From an uncultured Acetatifactor sp. (GTDB lineage Bacteria; Bacillota; Clostridia; Lachnospirales; Lachnospiraceae), in the NCBI GenBank assembly GCA_947588205.1, contig CANPYG010000005.1:1-57282 (forward strand): a DNA stretch of 57,282 nucleotides, in the 5' to 3' direction. Positions 25,793 to 35,038 of this stretch are shown here, piece by piece. How positions within the stretch are numbered: position 1 is the first letter of the stretch; each line of letters opens with the position of its first letter. The notes under the pieces were generated by a model. It had not been told where the DNA came from. It did no database searches and saw only the letters and a list, made by a program, of their open reading frames with translations. Made by a program: the position numbers and the translations under genes.

Positions 25793-25896
25793 ATGAGAAG
25801 TACAAGTTACATAGGAAGCTGCTTGGACAAAAGATTTTAATTAGGTATAACAGAGCAAAAAAATAATATAATGAAAAAGAAAGGCGGTTTACACAC

Positions 25897-26133
25897 ATGA
25901 GATACAAAACACAGGGCACCTGTTCCAGTTATATCGATATCGAGCTGAAGGACGGCGTAATCGATTCCGTAAGCTTTACGGGCGGATGCAACGGCAATCT
26001 GAAGGGCATCAGCGCCCTGGTCAAGGGAATGACGCCTGAAGAAGCCATCAGCCGGTTGAAGGGGATTCGCTGCGGTTTCAAGCAGACCTCCTGTCCGGAT
26101 CAGCTGGCCCACGCCCTGGAGAGCATGATCTAA
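25897..26133 (+). CDS. TSCPD domain protein (TIGR03905 type)
   Basis: 78 aa. Contains the family signature TSCPDQLA near the C-terminus together with CSSYIDIELKDG and VSFTGGCNGN. The domain also occurs at the C-terminus of adenosylcobalamin-dependent ribonucleotide reductases, where its cysteines may bind metal. Function of the stand-alone form is unknown. It precedes murG by 90 bp in the same direction. Confidence 0.88.
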   Translation: MRYKTQGTCSSYIDIELKDGVIDSVSFTGGCNGNLKGISALVKGMTPEEAISRLKGIRCGFKQTSCPDQLAHALESMI

Positions 26134-26223
26134 TTTCAACAGAAGGAGCGTCCGCCGACTTCTGGACGAAATGTGCGCATGTGGCACACGAACAGGGTAT
26201 ATGGATTGATCAGAGGCGATATC

Positions 26224-27288
26224 ATGAAAAAAATTGTCTTAACCGGCGGTGGAACGGCAGGTCACGTTACACCGAATATTGCGTTACTTCCCAGTCTGCG
26301 CCGTGAGGGATATGAGATTACCTATATGGGCTCCTATGACGGGATAGAGAAAAAGTTGATCGCGGATTTTGATATCCCTTATTATGGGATCGCTACCGGC
26401 AAGTTCCGGCGCTATCTGGATGTAAAGAATCTGACAGACCCTTTTCGCGTCGTCAAGGGTTATGCCGAAGCCAGGAAATACTTAAAGGAAATCGCGCCTG
26501 ATGTCGTCTTCTCCAAGGGCGGCTTCGTCAGTGTACCCGTCGTTCGGGCCGCGGCTTCCTTAAAGATTCCCTGCATCATCCACGAATCCGATATGACGCC
26601 CGGGCTTGCCAATAAGCTCTGCATTCCGGTTGCGGAAAAGGTATGCTGCAATTTCCCGGAGACGTTAAAGCTCCTTCCCGAACAGAAAGCGGTCCTGACC
26701 GGCACTCCTATCCGTGAGGAGCTGGCGCGGGGCAATAAGCTTGCGGGGCTCGATATGTGCGGTTTTACAGCCAACAAGCCAGTCATCATGGTCATTGGCG
26801 GAAGCCTGGGCGCCGCCAATGTGAATAAGGCCGTCCGCGATGCGCTTCCAAAGCTTCTTGAAGACTTTCAGGTGGTGCATCTGTGCGGAAAAGATAAGCT
26901 GGATAATCTGCTTTTGGAGACTCCCGGCTATAAGCAGTTTGAATATGTCAAGGCCGAGCTAAAAGATCTCTTCGCCATGGCGGACGTTGTCATTTCAAGA
27001 GCCGGCGCGAATGCGATCTGCGAGCTGCTCGCTTTGAAGAAGCCCAATCTCCTGATCCCGCTTCCCTCCTCCAGTAGCCGCGGGGACCAGCTGCTGAACG
27101 CCAGATCCTTTGAAAGCCAGGGATTTTCCATTGTGATCAACGAGGATGACCTGACGACCGAGCTTCTGGTAGATAAGGTGCATGAACTGTATTTTACAAG
27201 ACAATCCTATCATGATGCGATGGGCAGAAGCGGACAGATGGATTCCATCTCAACGATCATGAAGCTGATCAACGACGCCGCCTCATAG
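26224..27288 (+). CDS. murG: MurG, lipid II-forming GlcNAc transferase
   Basis: Adds GlcNAc to undecaprenyl-PP-MurNAc-pentapeptide at the inner membrane face. GT-B fold: N-terminal GGGTAGHVTPNIALL (acceptor loop), FSKGGFVSVPV, HESDMTPGLAN and C-terminal UDP-binding VIGGSLGAANVN and SRAGANAICELLAL. About 354 aa. Start MKKIVLTGGG at 26224; the upstream frame from 26173 lacks homology. Not in the usual mur/fts cluster but a single gene after the TSCPD gene. Confidence 0.95.
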   Translation: MKKIVLTGGGTAGHVTPNIALLPSLRREGYEITYMGSYDGIEKKLIADFDIPYYGIATGKFRRYLDVKNLTDPFRVVKGYAEARKYLKEIAPDVVFSKGGFVSVPVVRAAASLKIPCIIHESDMTPGLANKLCIPVAEKVCCNFPETLKLLPEQKAVLTGTPIREELARGNKLAGLDMCGFTANKPVIMVIGGSLGAANVNKAVRDALPKLLEDFQVVHLCGKDKLDNLLLETPGYKQFEYVKAELKDLFAMADVVISRAGANAICELLALKKPNLLIPLPSSSSRGDQLLNARSFESQGFSIVINEDDLTTELLVDKVHELYFTRQSYHDAMGRSGQMDSISTIMKLINDAAS

Positions 27289-27322
27289 GGCGGACATTGA
27301 TCACAGCGCCCCTCGCGGTTAA

Positions 27323-27350
27323 AGACGCTTCTCTTTTCAGAGAAGCGTCT
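27323..27350. terminator. Hairpin shared by convergent murG and UPF0340 genes
   Basis: Perfect 12-bp stem AGACGCTTCTCT/AGAGAAGCGTCT with a TTTC loop. It overlaps the last codons of the minus-strand gene. No clear T run on either side, so a weak bidirectional terminator. Confidence 0.6.
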
Positions 27351-27897
27351 CGTCATAAATGGCGCGTTGTCCGCCGATGAATTTCGGTCTCGTCCTGGCA
27401 CAAACCACATGTGCCTCCCCTATGGCCTTCACCCCGATCCGCACCGGCACAGCCACCGGACGAAGATGCATTCCGATCAGGGTATCCCCGATATCCATCC
27501 CCGCATGTGCCTGAATGCGTTCCACCGCAGTCGGCTGCTCAAAGGCTTTATATGCCGCTGCCGCAAAGGAACCGCCCGCTTTCGGCTGGGGCACCGCATT
27601 CACCGGCTCATATCCGTATCTCCTGGCAGCCTCCTTTTCCAGGATCAGGGCGCGGTTGAGATGCTCGCAGCATTGGGCAGCCAGATATACCCCGGCTTCC
27701 TCTGTCGCCTGATAAATCCCGCCAAACACTGCTTCCGCCAGCTCCGGGCTGGAAAAGGTTCCTATTTTCTCACCTGCCACCTCGCTGGTAGAGCAGCCCA
27801 CCACAAACAGATCCCCTTCCTCCAGATGCGCCGCCTCCAGAATCTGGCATGCCGCATCATAAGCCGCTTCTCCAATCTTCGTGATTTCCTCCGTCAT
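27337..27897 (-). CDS. UPF0340 (YwlG-like, TIGR01440) protein
   Basis: 186 aa. Typical stretches: VVGCSTSEVAGEKIGT, QCCEHLNRALILE and GMDIGDTLIGMHLRPVAVPVR. A family widespread in Firmicutes with no firm function. Ends against the 3' end of murG and begins 16 bp after the transporter gene, so probably co-transcribed with it. Confidence 0.9.
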   Translation of the reverse strand: MTEEITKIGEAAYDAACQILEAAHLEEGDLFVVGCSTSEVAGEKIGTFSSPELAEAVFGGIYQATEEAGVYLAAQCCEHLNRALILEKEAARRYGYEPVNAVPQPKAGGSFAAAAYKAFEQPTAVERIQAHAGMDIGDTLIGMHLRPVAVPVRIGVKAIGEAHVVCARTRPKFIGGQRAIYDETLL

Positions 27898-27913
27898 ACC
27901 CGTATCTCTCCCT

Positions 27914-29041
27914 TCATAGGACCTCTATTATCAACAGTATTGCCAAAAACACCAGATTCGCTATGGTAAAATATCCCAGATACCTTCCGCGCAGGCTTTT
28001 ATCCTCTTTTGCAATGTATTTAAAAGAAATCAGGCTCGCCATGGAAGCGATCAGAGTTCCCAGGCCGCCCAGATTCGTTCCCACGATCAGGGCCTTAAAA
28101 TGATCGCTGAAGCCGGAAAGCAGCAAAGCCGCAGGCACGTTACTGATCACCTGGCTGGATACTACCGCCGTAATCACTTCATTTCCCCGGATGATCCCTT
28201 CCAGGAAGCGGCGAAATGCCTCCATCCGCCCCATATTCCCGATGAAAATGAAAAATCCCACAAAAGTAAGCAGAAGGGAGTAATCCACCCTGGCAAACAC
28301 CTGCCTGTCCGTCACCACGAGAACCGCAGCCACTATTACGAGCATGACGCCATAGGGCAGGACATGCGCCACCGTAAGAAGACACACGGCAAACAGGATC
28401 AAATATTGTAATATTTTTCCCCGCTGTCCGCTTAAATCGGTGGTCTCCTGAAAGGTAACCGTAAGACCTCCCGTTGTTTTACCGCCCTGACACAGGCACC
28501 ACGCCGCAAGCAGCAAAAAAGATACCGCCGTATAGGGAAGCATCAACATAATAAATTCCCCGGCGCCCAGATTCGCCTTTCCATACAGGTACAGATTCTG
28601 CGGGTTTCCAATGGGCGTCAGCATACTTCCCAAATTGGCCGCTATCGTCTGCATCACCACGACCGGAACCACAAGCCTGTCCGCCTGTTCCTTGTCCAGC
28701 AGCTTCAGCACCGTAAAGGTAAACGGCACAAAAGTGATCAGCGATACATCATTGGTGATGATCATACTGAAAAAGAAACACAAAAGGACAAGGATGAGCA
28801 CAAGCTGGCGTACATCCTTTACCTTTTTCAGCATTCCTTCCGCGATATACCGGAACACCCCTGTCTTCTGAAGTCCTGCCATCACCGACATCAGCCCGAA
28901 CAGGATTGCCAGGGTACGGAAATCAACGTACCCCAAATACTCCTTGTCCGGAAGGACAAGGCAGGAGGACGCCACGGCAAGAAACAGCGCCGCACACAAT
29001 ACCGTTTCTTTTTTGACAAACGCGATCCATTTTTTCATCAT
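27914..29041 (-). CDS. SLC13/ArsB-type (ion transporter superfamily) permease
   Basis: 375 aa with about ten membrane helices. The superfamily patterns are present: ITNDVSLITFVPFT in the first half, NLGSMLTPIGNPQNLYLYG, and NVPAALLLSGF plus GTNLGGLGTLIAS in the second. These NDV / GNPQN / NVPA motifs typify CitM- and ArsB-like carriers for organic acids or oxyanions; the substrate is not determinable. Ends just before the UPF0340 gene. Confidence 0.85.
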   Translation of the reverse strand: MMKKWIAFVKKETVLCAALFLAVASSCLVLPDKEYLGYVDFRTLAILFGLMSVMAGLQKTGVFRYIAEGMLKKVKDVRQLVLILVLLCFFFSMIITNDVSLITFVPFTFTVLKLLDKEQADRLVVPVVVMQTIAANLGSMLTPIGNPQNLYLYGKANLGAGEFIMLMLPYTAVSFLLLAAWCLCQGGKTTGGLTVTFQETTDLSGQRGKILQYLILFAVCLLTVAHVLPYGVMLVIVAAVLVVTDRQVFARVDYSLLLTFVGFFIFIGNMGRMEAFRRFLEGIIRGNEVITAVVSSQVISNVPAALLLSGFSDHFKALIVGTNLGGLGTLIASMASLISFKYIAKEDKSLRGRYLGYFTIANLVFLAILLIIEVL

Positions 29042-29117
29042 TTTCTTTTTTCGTCCTTGCTCTTTTGTATTTTAAAAGAATATTGTAATCAGTAAGGAAA
29101 TCTTTTCAGGGAATACC

Positions 29118-29690
29118 ATGGTCGTTTTCATCTCATCCGCGCTTTTCGCGCTGTCTGCAAGCCTGGATGCGTTTCTGACAGGCGCGGCCTTCGGCCTGCG
29201 CCGGATACGCATCCCCCTGCGGCATAATCTGACCGTCAGTCTGATCACCCTGATCGGCACGGTTCTGTCCATCTGGCTGGGTCAGTTACTGGCTCCCCTG
29301 CTGCCGGGGCAGACCGCTTCCGTGGCGGGCAGCCTGCTCCTGATCCTCATGGGAGCTTATTATCTGATAAAATTTATGTTGCATACGATAAAAAAATACC
29401 ATTTTCATGTGATGGAAGACAAAACTTCCCCGAACGTTCCGGTACAGTCCTCAAGCCTCCGGAGCGTTCTTGCCCTCGGCGCCGCATTATCCCTCAACAA
29501 CATCGGGATCGGGATCACCGCCAGCATCGCAGGCCTGGCTCTTCTTCCCTCCGCCGCCCTGACCCTTCTTTTCTCGGTCCTGCTCCTTGCGCTGGGCAAC
29601 CGATTGGGCCAGGCGAAAATCTTCAGGCACATACAACGTTTTGCAGAACCCATTACAGGGCTCATGCTCATCCTCCTGGGGGTCATCTAA
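29118..29690 (+). CDS. ytaF: YtaF/MntP-like membrane protein
   Basis: 190 aa, six short membrane helices in two repeats. LSASLDAFLTGAAFGLRRI in repeat one and ALSLNNIGIGITASIAG in repeat two show the paired Asp/Asn-containing helices of the MntP (manganese efflux) family. The YtaF branch is linked with sporulation in Bacillus. Transport role is inference. Its stop overlaps the convergent gene at 29687 by 4 bp. Confidence 0.8.
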   Translation: MVVFISSALFALSASLDAFLTGAAFGLRRIRIPLRHNLTVSLITLIGTVLSIWLGQLLAPLLPGQTASVAGSLLLILMGAYYLIKFMLHTIKKYHFHVMEDKTSPNVPVQSSSLRSVLALGAALSLNNIGIGITASIAGLALLPSAALTLLFSVLLLALGNRLGQAKIFRHIQRFAEPITGLMLILLGVI

Positions 29691-30040
29691 CGCTCAAGCT
29701 CCTTCTGCAGCACCATGCTCACCTGGCTGCCCTCCATCTCAATCTGCGCGCTGTCTATCATCATCCCTACCAACAGGATCTGGCTGGAATCGCCCGGATT
29801 ACCCGATCCGGCCAGCTCCCAGTACAGATCCTCCATTCCATGGTTCTTCGACTGATTCAGCAATTCCTCCAGCTTCTCTACTTTGTTCCTATATTCCGGG
29901 TCATAATTCGCCCGAAACCGGATCGTACCTTTTCTTCCCTGTTTATCTATACTGGACTCCACATGGTCAGCCCCAAGCGCCAAAAAATACAAGGTCAGCT
30001 CCTCTACTATTTTTGACGCTTTCCTCATCTCTTGCATCAT
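29687..30040 (-). CDS. Conserved small protein of unknown function
   Basis: 117 aa from MMQEMRKASKIVEELTLYFL, with GGAGAGGAAG upstream; the longer frame to 30109 overlaps the preceding gene. No membrane segment. KIVEELTLYFLALGADHVESS and RFRANYDPEYRNKVEKLEELL look like an alpha/beta fold. It starts 26 bp after the DUF1576 gene and is likely co-transcribed, which suggests a cytosolic partner for that membrane protein. Confidence 0.72.
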   Translation of the reverse strand: MMQEMRKASKIVEELTLYFLALGADHVESSIDKQGRKGTIRFRANYDPEYRNKVEKLEELLNQSKNHGMEDLYWELAGSGNPGDSSQILLVGMMIDSAQIEMEGSQVSMVLQKELER

Positions 30041-30065
30041 ACTTCCTCTCCTTCTGCCGCCGCTA

Positions 30066-31352
30066 TTATTCTTCCTTTTTATTCTTTTTTCTGCGTTTGC
30101 CCATCTCATAGCGTTCTATAAAGCTCTCACACAAAGGCACCATGATAATCGCCACCCATCCCGTGCTGAAGCCATTATTATACAGATTCAGGCCTCCATA
30201 GATCTGGGCTGTACACATCGCCACAGAGGAATGGATCATACCCGCGACGAGTCCGGCGAGCACCCCGAACTGACCCGCTACAGGCGCCAGCCCTACCGCA
30301 AACAGCGCCGCCAGCTGTAATCCGGGCGCGGCAGCGGTATAATCCGTCAATACCGCGGACAGAAAAACGCCGGCCAGCACCGGAAGATAGTTGCGCAAAT
30401 GGGCGCCGAACGCGGCAAATCCAAACGCCGACGCCAAAGCCCCCAAAACCGGCCCTGACAGGTCTCCCCCCGTCAGTAAAATATACACCAGACCGGCAAT
30501 TCCTACAAGCCCCATGTTCATGAAGGTCGCGCCAACGCCGTCCAATATTGTGAAATCCGTGACCGCGCGCCCGGATCGACGTAAAATATCCTTCAAGCCT
30601 CCCAGCTTTCCCTGACAGAGCCACAGACCATACAAAATTGTGAGAATCAGATAAATCAGGACGCCTGTCAGAAGTCCTTTATGTACCCCCTCCGTCCATA
30701 TCATCACCGGATGGCTCTCCACCCCATAAGAACGCATAATGCACATCACAACAAACGCGAGGATGCCCCCGGAAAAACCCACGTTGAACAAGGTATAGCC
30801 CATATGCATGGAAGCGGTGCGCACCGACAGGGGCACCAGCAGATAGCCCATAAACATCCCCATGATGGTTGCCAGGAACAAATCAATTCTGGGGGAAAAT
30901 GGCAGGATATGGACCATCTCCGTCGCAAACGGGGCGAGACAGGTGCCGAACAGGGCAGTATAGATATACCTGTTGAAGGGAACTCGGTGCAGCCAGGCGT
31001 AGGCTAACGTTCCCATTAGGAAAGGCAGCATATTGAGCGGATTTTTCCCCCACAACCCATAGCCCATGTTGATAAACAATGCAGCTATTGTCAACCCGGT
31101 ATAGGGAACCTTCAGGACAGCGAGCAGGGCGAGGCAAACGCTCACCACCAGAAAAGCATTAAAAAACGCCGCGCCATAGCCCGCCAGCTCAAAATAATCT
31201 GTGATCAGGGCATCCCTGGATAAAATAATAACTCTCATTCCCTCCAGGATCTCCCTTGGCGAACCCATCAGAAATGAAGTAACCAGCAGAATACCCGCCG
31301 TAAAAAAACTGAATACCTGAAGTTCCTTTCCTTTTAACCGTTCTCTCCCCAT
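30066..31352 (-). CDS. DUF1576-type polytopic membrane protein
   Basis: About 428 aa, roughly ten membrane helices, ending in a very basic tail (RRKKNKKEE). Conserved-looking blocks include MHMGYTLFNVGFSGGILAF and AQIYGGLNLYNNGFSTGWVA. Matches my recollection of the DUF1576 family; function unknown. The start MGRERLKGKE has GGAGG just upstream; the ATG four codons earlier overlaps this site. Confidence 0.8.
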   Translation of the reverse strand: MGRERLKGKELQVFSFFTAGILLVTSFLMGSPREILEGMRVIILSRDALITDYFELAGYGAAFFNAFLVVSVCLALLAVLKVPYTGLTIAALFINMGYGLWGKNPLNMLPFLMGTLAYAWLHRVPFNRYIYTALFGTCLAPFATEMVHILPFSPRIDLFLATIMGMFMGYLLVPLSVRTASMHMGYTLFNVGFSGGILAFVVMCIMRSYGVESHPVMIWTEGVHKGLLTGVLIYLILTILYGLWLCQGKLGGLKDILRRSGRAVTDFTILDGVGATFMNMGLVGIAGLVYILLTGGDLSGPVLGALASAFGFAAFGAHLRNYLPVLAGVFLSAVLTDYTAAAPGLQLAALFAVGLAPVAGQFGVLAGLVAGMIHSSVAMCTAQIYGGLNLYNNGFSTGWVAIIMVPLCESFIERYEMGKRRKKNKKEE

Positions 31353-31414
31353 AGTTTCCTCCATTCAGGCAGGGCAAATCAGAAAGATACGAACCTTTCT
31401 TCACCTTATTTCCT

Positions 31415-31448
31415 CTTCTGATCATAGTATACTTCTAATCATAGTATA
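31415..31448. repeat. 17-bp tandem duplication
   Basis: CTTCT(G/A)ATCATAGTATA twice in direct tandem, upstream of the DUF1576 gene. The remainder of 31353-31505 shows nothing more. Confidence 0.75.
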
Positions 31449-31505
31449 ACAGCACCTTACGGGATAGTCAAAGCAATGTTTTCTTCCCATTAGAAGACTT
31501 TATCG

Positions 31506-31611
31506 CAACAAAAAATCGGCGGGCCTTTTCTGCGCCGCCCCTGCGTCATACAACTTCCTGTAATCCCGCCGGAACCGCATCTTTTTAAGGCCTGCCGATT
31601 TTATTTTTTTT
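31506..31611 (-). terminator. Long terminator structure after htrA
   Basis: Arms at 31512-31527 and 31587-31602 pair over 16 bp with one mismatch (AAAATCGGCGGGCCTT), enclosing about 59 nt. T runs flank both sides, so it can end transcription of htrA on the minus strand and works in either direction. Confidence 0.65.
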
Positions 31612-31669
31612 ATAAGAAATTTCCCTTTTCGTTTTTTACCAGCTGCATTTCACCCCTGACAATCCCTTA

Positions 31670-33475
31670 TCAAAATCCGAAGAAGTTCCAAGGGAAGGAA
31701 TATCCTCCGTTCGGCTGCTGTTGCTGCTGTTGTTGCTGATTCTGGTTCTGCTCTTCCTCCTCCAATGCGGATTTGCGCGTCTCTTCTACCGTTACGGTAA
31801 TTTCTACCGTCTCTCCCTGGCGGTAAACCTTCAGTACGATCTTGTCTCCTTCAGCGCACTTTCCAACATAATCCACCAGTCCAGAGCTGTCCGCAATCTC
31901 AGTGTCATCAATCTGGGTAATAATATCATTTGCCTGAATGCCGGCCTTATCTGCAGGACCGTCTTCCGTCACTTCCTTGACCATTGCGCCCTGAGGCACG
32001 CCATAAGCCTGCAGATCGCTGCTGACATTAGTGATCGTCACGCCGATATAAGGCTTTGTAATGTAACCCTTCGTAATGATACTTTCAATGATGCTGCGGA
32101 CATGGCTGATAGGGATCGCAAAGCCGATGTTCTCAATAGAAGCCTCGCTGGCATCCCCGTTGTTGGAATACTTGGCGTTGGTGATGCCGATCACTTCACC
32201 GTACATATTGAACAGAGGGCCTCCGGAATTGCCCGCATTAATCGCGCAGCTGACCTGCATCAGATCCATGGTCGCGCCGGAAGAAAAGGTAACGCTGCGA
32301 TCCAACGCGCTGATAAATCCGCCCACCAGGGAGAACGTCAGCTCACCCAGGGGATTACCGATGGCAACTACCTTATCACCTACATTAACAGAATCGGAAT
32401 CGCCCAGGATAACGGGAGTCAGACCCGTGGCGTCTATCTTCAGGACCGCGATATCATTGCTTGTATCATAACCGATCAGCTCCGCGTCATATGCCGTTCC
32501 GTCAAAGGTTGTCACTGTAATGGTATTGGAGCTGTCAATCACATGCTGATTGGTGATGATATAACCATCCTCTGTCAGGATAAAACCGGAACCTGAAGCC
32601 GCCGAGGTGGACTGAATCCCCCAGTAATTCGTGGTAATAGAGGTCGTAATGCCTACCGTGGAATTCACATTCATCGCATAAACCTCTGCTTCCGTCATCT
32701 CCTTGCTGGTGTCAATATTCGCAACACTGATGGGAGAAACGGGTCTCTGTCCCTGCAGGATCACCGTACCGCCATCCGCGCCGTTCCCCGAACCAAGCCC
32801 TAGGTATCTGCCGCCGAACAAAACGCCGCCTGCACCTATCACGCCTCCCAAAAGAGAGCAGCAAAGCGCGATCGCGACTGCCTTGCCTGCGCCGAAACCG
32901 CCGGAGGTCTTTTTCTTCTTCTCCTTACGGGCACGCTTCTTAGCGTTACCCTTATCCTGATACTGGTCAGCGCCCTGCCAGGTATTTGCCTGCCCGGCGT
33001 TCTGCCAGCCGCCCGCCTGCTGTCTTCCATCCTGCCAGGTGCTGCCCTGCTGCGACTGCCGCCTGTCATCCTGCCAGGTGCTGTAATATCCCTGACCTGC
33101 GTTAGTCTGCTGTCCGGCGTTCTGCCAGGCTCCGGTCTGCTGATTCCGGTCAGCACCGCTCTGCCAGCCGCCCGCCTGCTGATTCTGACCGCCCCCGGTC
33201 TGCTGACTCTGCCAGCTGCCTGGCTGCTGCGCTGCTGCGCCTTGTGCAGTGCCAGTCTGCTGCGCTGCCGCGCCGGTCTGCTGCGCCGCTGCGCCCTGTG
33301 CCGCGCCGGTCTGCTGATTGAATGACTGTCCGCCCTGTCCGCCAAACTGCCAGTTAGGTGTATAAGCTGACGCCTGATTGCCCTGAGCATTCTGAATGCC
33401 TTCGCTGTTCATGCTGTTCTGATCGTTCATACCGCTCTGACCATTCTGATAATAATCACGATTTTCTTCGTACAT
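31670..33475 (-). CDS. htrA: HtrA/DegP-like membrane-anchored serine protease
   Basis: Surface quality-control protease. Order: a Gln/Gly/Trp-rich low-complexity cytoplasmic region (1-175) with repeats of AQQTGA and GGWQ type, a basic KKRARKEKKKK stop-transfer, one membrane helix (198-222), the trypsin-like domain with triad His311 (TNQHVI), Asp341 (SNDIAVLK) and Ser417 (GNSGGP), one PDZ domain (~475-565), and a poly-Gln tract before the C-terminal GGYSFPWNFFGF. At 601 aa it is longer than usual because of the N-terminal repeats. Single gene with its own terminator. Confidence 0.95.
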   Translation of the reverse strand: MYEENRDYYQNGQSGMNDQNSMNSEGIQNAQGNQASAYTPNWQFGGQGGQSFNQQTGAAQGAAAQQTGAAAQQTGTAQGAAAQQPGSWQSQQTGGGQNQQAGGWQSGADRNQQTGAWQNAGQQTNAGQGYYSTWQDDRRQSQQGSTWQDGRQQAGGWQNAGQANTWQGADQYQDKGNAKKRARKEKKKKTSGGFGAGKAVAIALCCSLLGGVIGAGGVLFGGRYLGLGSGNGADGGTVILQGQRPVSPISVANIDTSKEMTEAEVYAMNVNSTVGITTSITTNYWGIQSTSAASGSGFILTEDGYIITNQHVIDSSNTITVTTFDGTAYDAELIGYDTSNDIAVLKIDATGLTPVILGDSDSVNVGDKVVAIGNPLGELTFSLVGGFISALDRSVTFSSGATMDLMQVSCAINAGNSGGPLFNMYGEVIGITNAKYSNNGDASEASIENIGFAIPISHVRSIIESIITKGYITKPYIGVTITNVSSDLQAYGVPQGAMVKEVTEDGPADKAGIQANDIITQIDDTEIADSSGLVDYVGKCAEGDKIVLKVYRQGETVEITVTVEETRKSALEEEEQNQNQQQQQQQQPNGGYSFPWNFFGF

Positions 33476-33711
33476 AATAATGCTCCTTCCTTACTCTATG
33501 TCAATGCTCTTATTTTTATTTCCTAGGGCTTGGGATATTCTTTTCCTTTACCCTATGCAAACACTATAAAACAGATTTGTCAACAAAAATTGTTTATTTT
33601 GTGAAGAATATGTGTTTTTCTTATAAATTAATCGTAAAGACACAAATTATATTTTTTTGCAAAAAGTTACTTTATTTTTTGAAAAAATTAAGATATCTTT
33701 TTTCGCAAAAA

Positions 33712-33773
33712 ATTATTGACAAACAATAATTTTCATGCTATTCTCTTTTTGTAAATTATCGAAAAACAATAAT
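33712..33773 (+). promoter_or_regulatory. Promoter with two matched 19-bp operators
   Basis: Operator 1 (33712-33730) is ATTATTG-ACAAA-CAATAAT; operator 2 (33755-33773) is ATTATCG-AAAAA-CAATAAT. Their centres are 43 bp apart, about four helical turns. The -35 TTGACA (33716-33721) lies inside operator 1; the -10 TATTCT (33739-33744) follows a 17-bp spacer. Operator 2 sits over the early transcribed region next to the AAGGAGG site. This suggests cooperative repression, probably by the XRE protein of the same operon. Confidence 0.75.
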
Positions 33774-33788
33774 TTTAAGGAGGATTCC

Positions 33789-34796
33789 ATGTTCCGCAAA
33801 TTATTATATCCACTGCTTGCGGCAGAAGCCGTATTTTGCATCATATTCTGCCTTTGCAATTTTTCATCAGCCGATATCCTGGTCACAGCTTCCTCATTTC
33901 CGTTTGAACAGATCGGCAGTCTCCTGCGCGCCCTGTCCTTGACCGGAGACCCAGGCAGCGGACTCGCGCCGGGCAATGGGCTCGCCCTGGCCATCTATGT
34001 GGGGCTTTGCCTTCTGCCGTCCTTGTTTCTTCTGGATCTTGTGCGCAGATCGGCTTTCAAACCCGAAGACAGCCTTCTGGGACTGCTGTCGCTGATCCTG
34101 TTTCCTGTCCTGTACCTGATGATAAACCCGTCCTCCCTCGAGAAGCTGTTTTCCGCGCAGATGACCGTGGTTCAGGATTCAGAGACTCTTTTTCCCATAT
34201 ATAAAGCTATCTTGGGCGGTACTGTATGGTCCGTGGTGATCGGATACCTTATCCTCCGCACCTTAAGACTTTTTTACCGCAGCGGACAGGCAAAGCTCTG
34301 GGGATACCTGGAAAAGCTCCTCGCCCTTCTGGCAGGCTTATTCGTCCTGGCGGCCTTCGGCTCCTGCTTTGGTGAGCTTCTTTCATCCATTTCCTCCCTC
34401 AGGGCGGGCAATACCGACGGCGGCGGTCTGTCTGCGGACTATATCTTCCTGGTGCTGCGTTTTATCGTCGATGTCCTGCCCTGGCTCGCCAACATCGTTA
34501 CCGTTCATTTTCTTTTTGAACTAATTTCACAGCACAAAAGGGAACCTTATTCAAAGGAGACCGTTCTGGCCGCGGACCGGCTCAGCCGGTTCTGTGTATT
34601 TTCCTTGGCTGCGGTCATCCTCAGCAATTTATCCTATCATCTGCTGCAGCTGCTCTGTGCGCGCATCCTGCGCAATATTTCCGGCACCATAAGCATTCCC
34701 GTCGTCAGCATCTGCTTTGTCCTGGCGGTACTGCTGTTTACAAGACTGTTAGCGGAAAATCATCAGCTTAAAAGCGATAATGAACTGTTCATCTGA
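33789..34796 (+). CDS. DUF2975-like polytopic membrane protein
   Basis: About 335 aa from MFRKLLYPLLAAE, with AAGGAGG upstream. Seven or so membrane helices, no catalytic motif. A membrane protein followed at once by a YozG-like XRE regulator is the usual arrangement of DUF2975 genes, and the C-terminal part (FVLAVLLFTRLLAENHQLKSDNELFI) resembles that family; assignment is moderate. First gene of a three-gene operon. Confidence 0.68.
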   Translation: MFRKLLYPLLAAEAVFCIIFCLCNFSSADILVTASSFPFEQIGSLLRALSLTGDPGSGLAPGNGLALAIYVGLCLLPSLFLLDLVRRSAFKPEDSLLGLLSLILFPVLYLMINPSSLEKLFSAQMTVVQDSETLFPIYKAILGGTVWSVVIGYLILRTLRLFYRSGQAKLWGYLEKLLALLAGLFVLAAFGSCFGELLSSISSLRAGNTDGGGLSADYIFLVLRFIVDVLPWLANIVTVHFLFELISQHKREPYSKETVLAADRLSRFCVFSLAAVILSNLSYHLLQLLCARILRNISGTISIPVVSICFVLAVLLFTRLLAENHQLKSDNELFI

Positions 34797-34804
34797 GGTG
34801 AAAC

Positions 34805-35038
34805 ATGGCGATACGAATTTACCTGGAAGATATTTTGAAAAAAAGAGGAATGACCTCAAAGGAGCTGTGCGCAAAGGTAGGAATTACGGAAGCCAATCTG
34901 TCCATCCTGCGCAGTGGGAAGGCAAAGGGCATCCGTTTCAGCACGGTCAACCGCATCTGTTATTTCCTGAATTGCGACGTGGGGGATATTCTTAAATTTG
35001 ACGGAAATCTTGATGAGGAGGAGAACACACATGACTGA
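34805..35038 (+). CDS. XRE (Cro/C1, YozG-like) transcriptional regulator
   Basis: 77 aa. Helix-turn-helix over residues ~7-60: LEDILKKRGMTSKELCAKVG followed by EANLSILRSGKAKGIRF and the family ending CYFLNCDVGDILKF. No sensor domain, so regulation is probably by level or by contact with the co-encoded membrane protein. Begins 8 bp after the membrane-protein gene and overlaps the next by 8 bp. Candidate operators are at 33712-33773. Confidence 0.9.
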   Translation: MAIRIYLEDILKKRGMTSKELCAKVGITEANLSILRSGKAKGIRFSTVNRICYFLNCDVGDILKFDGNLDEEENTHD

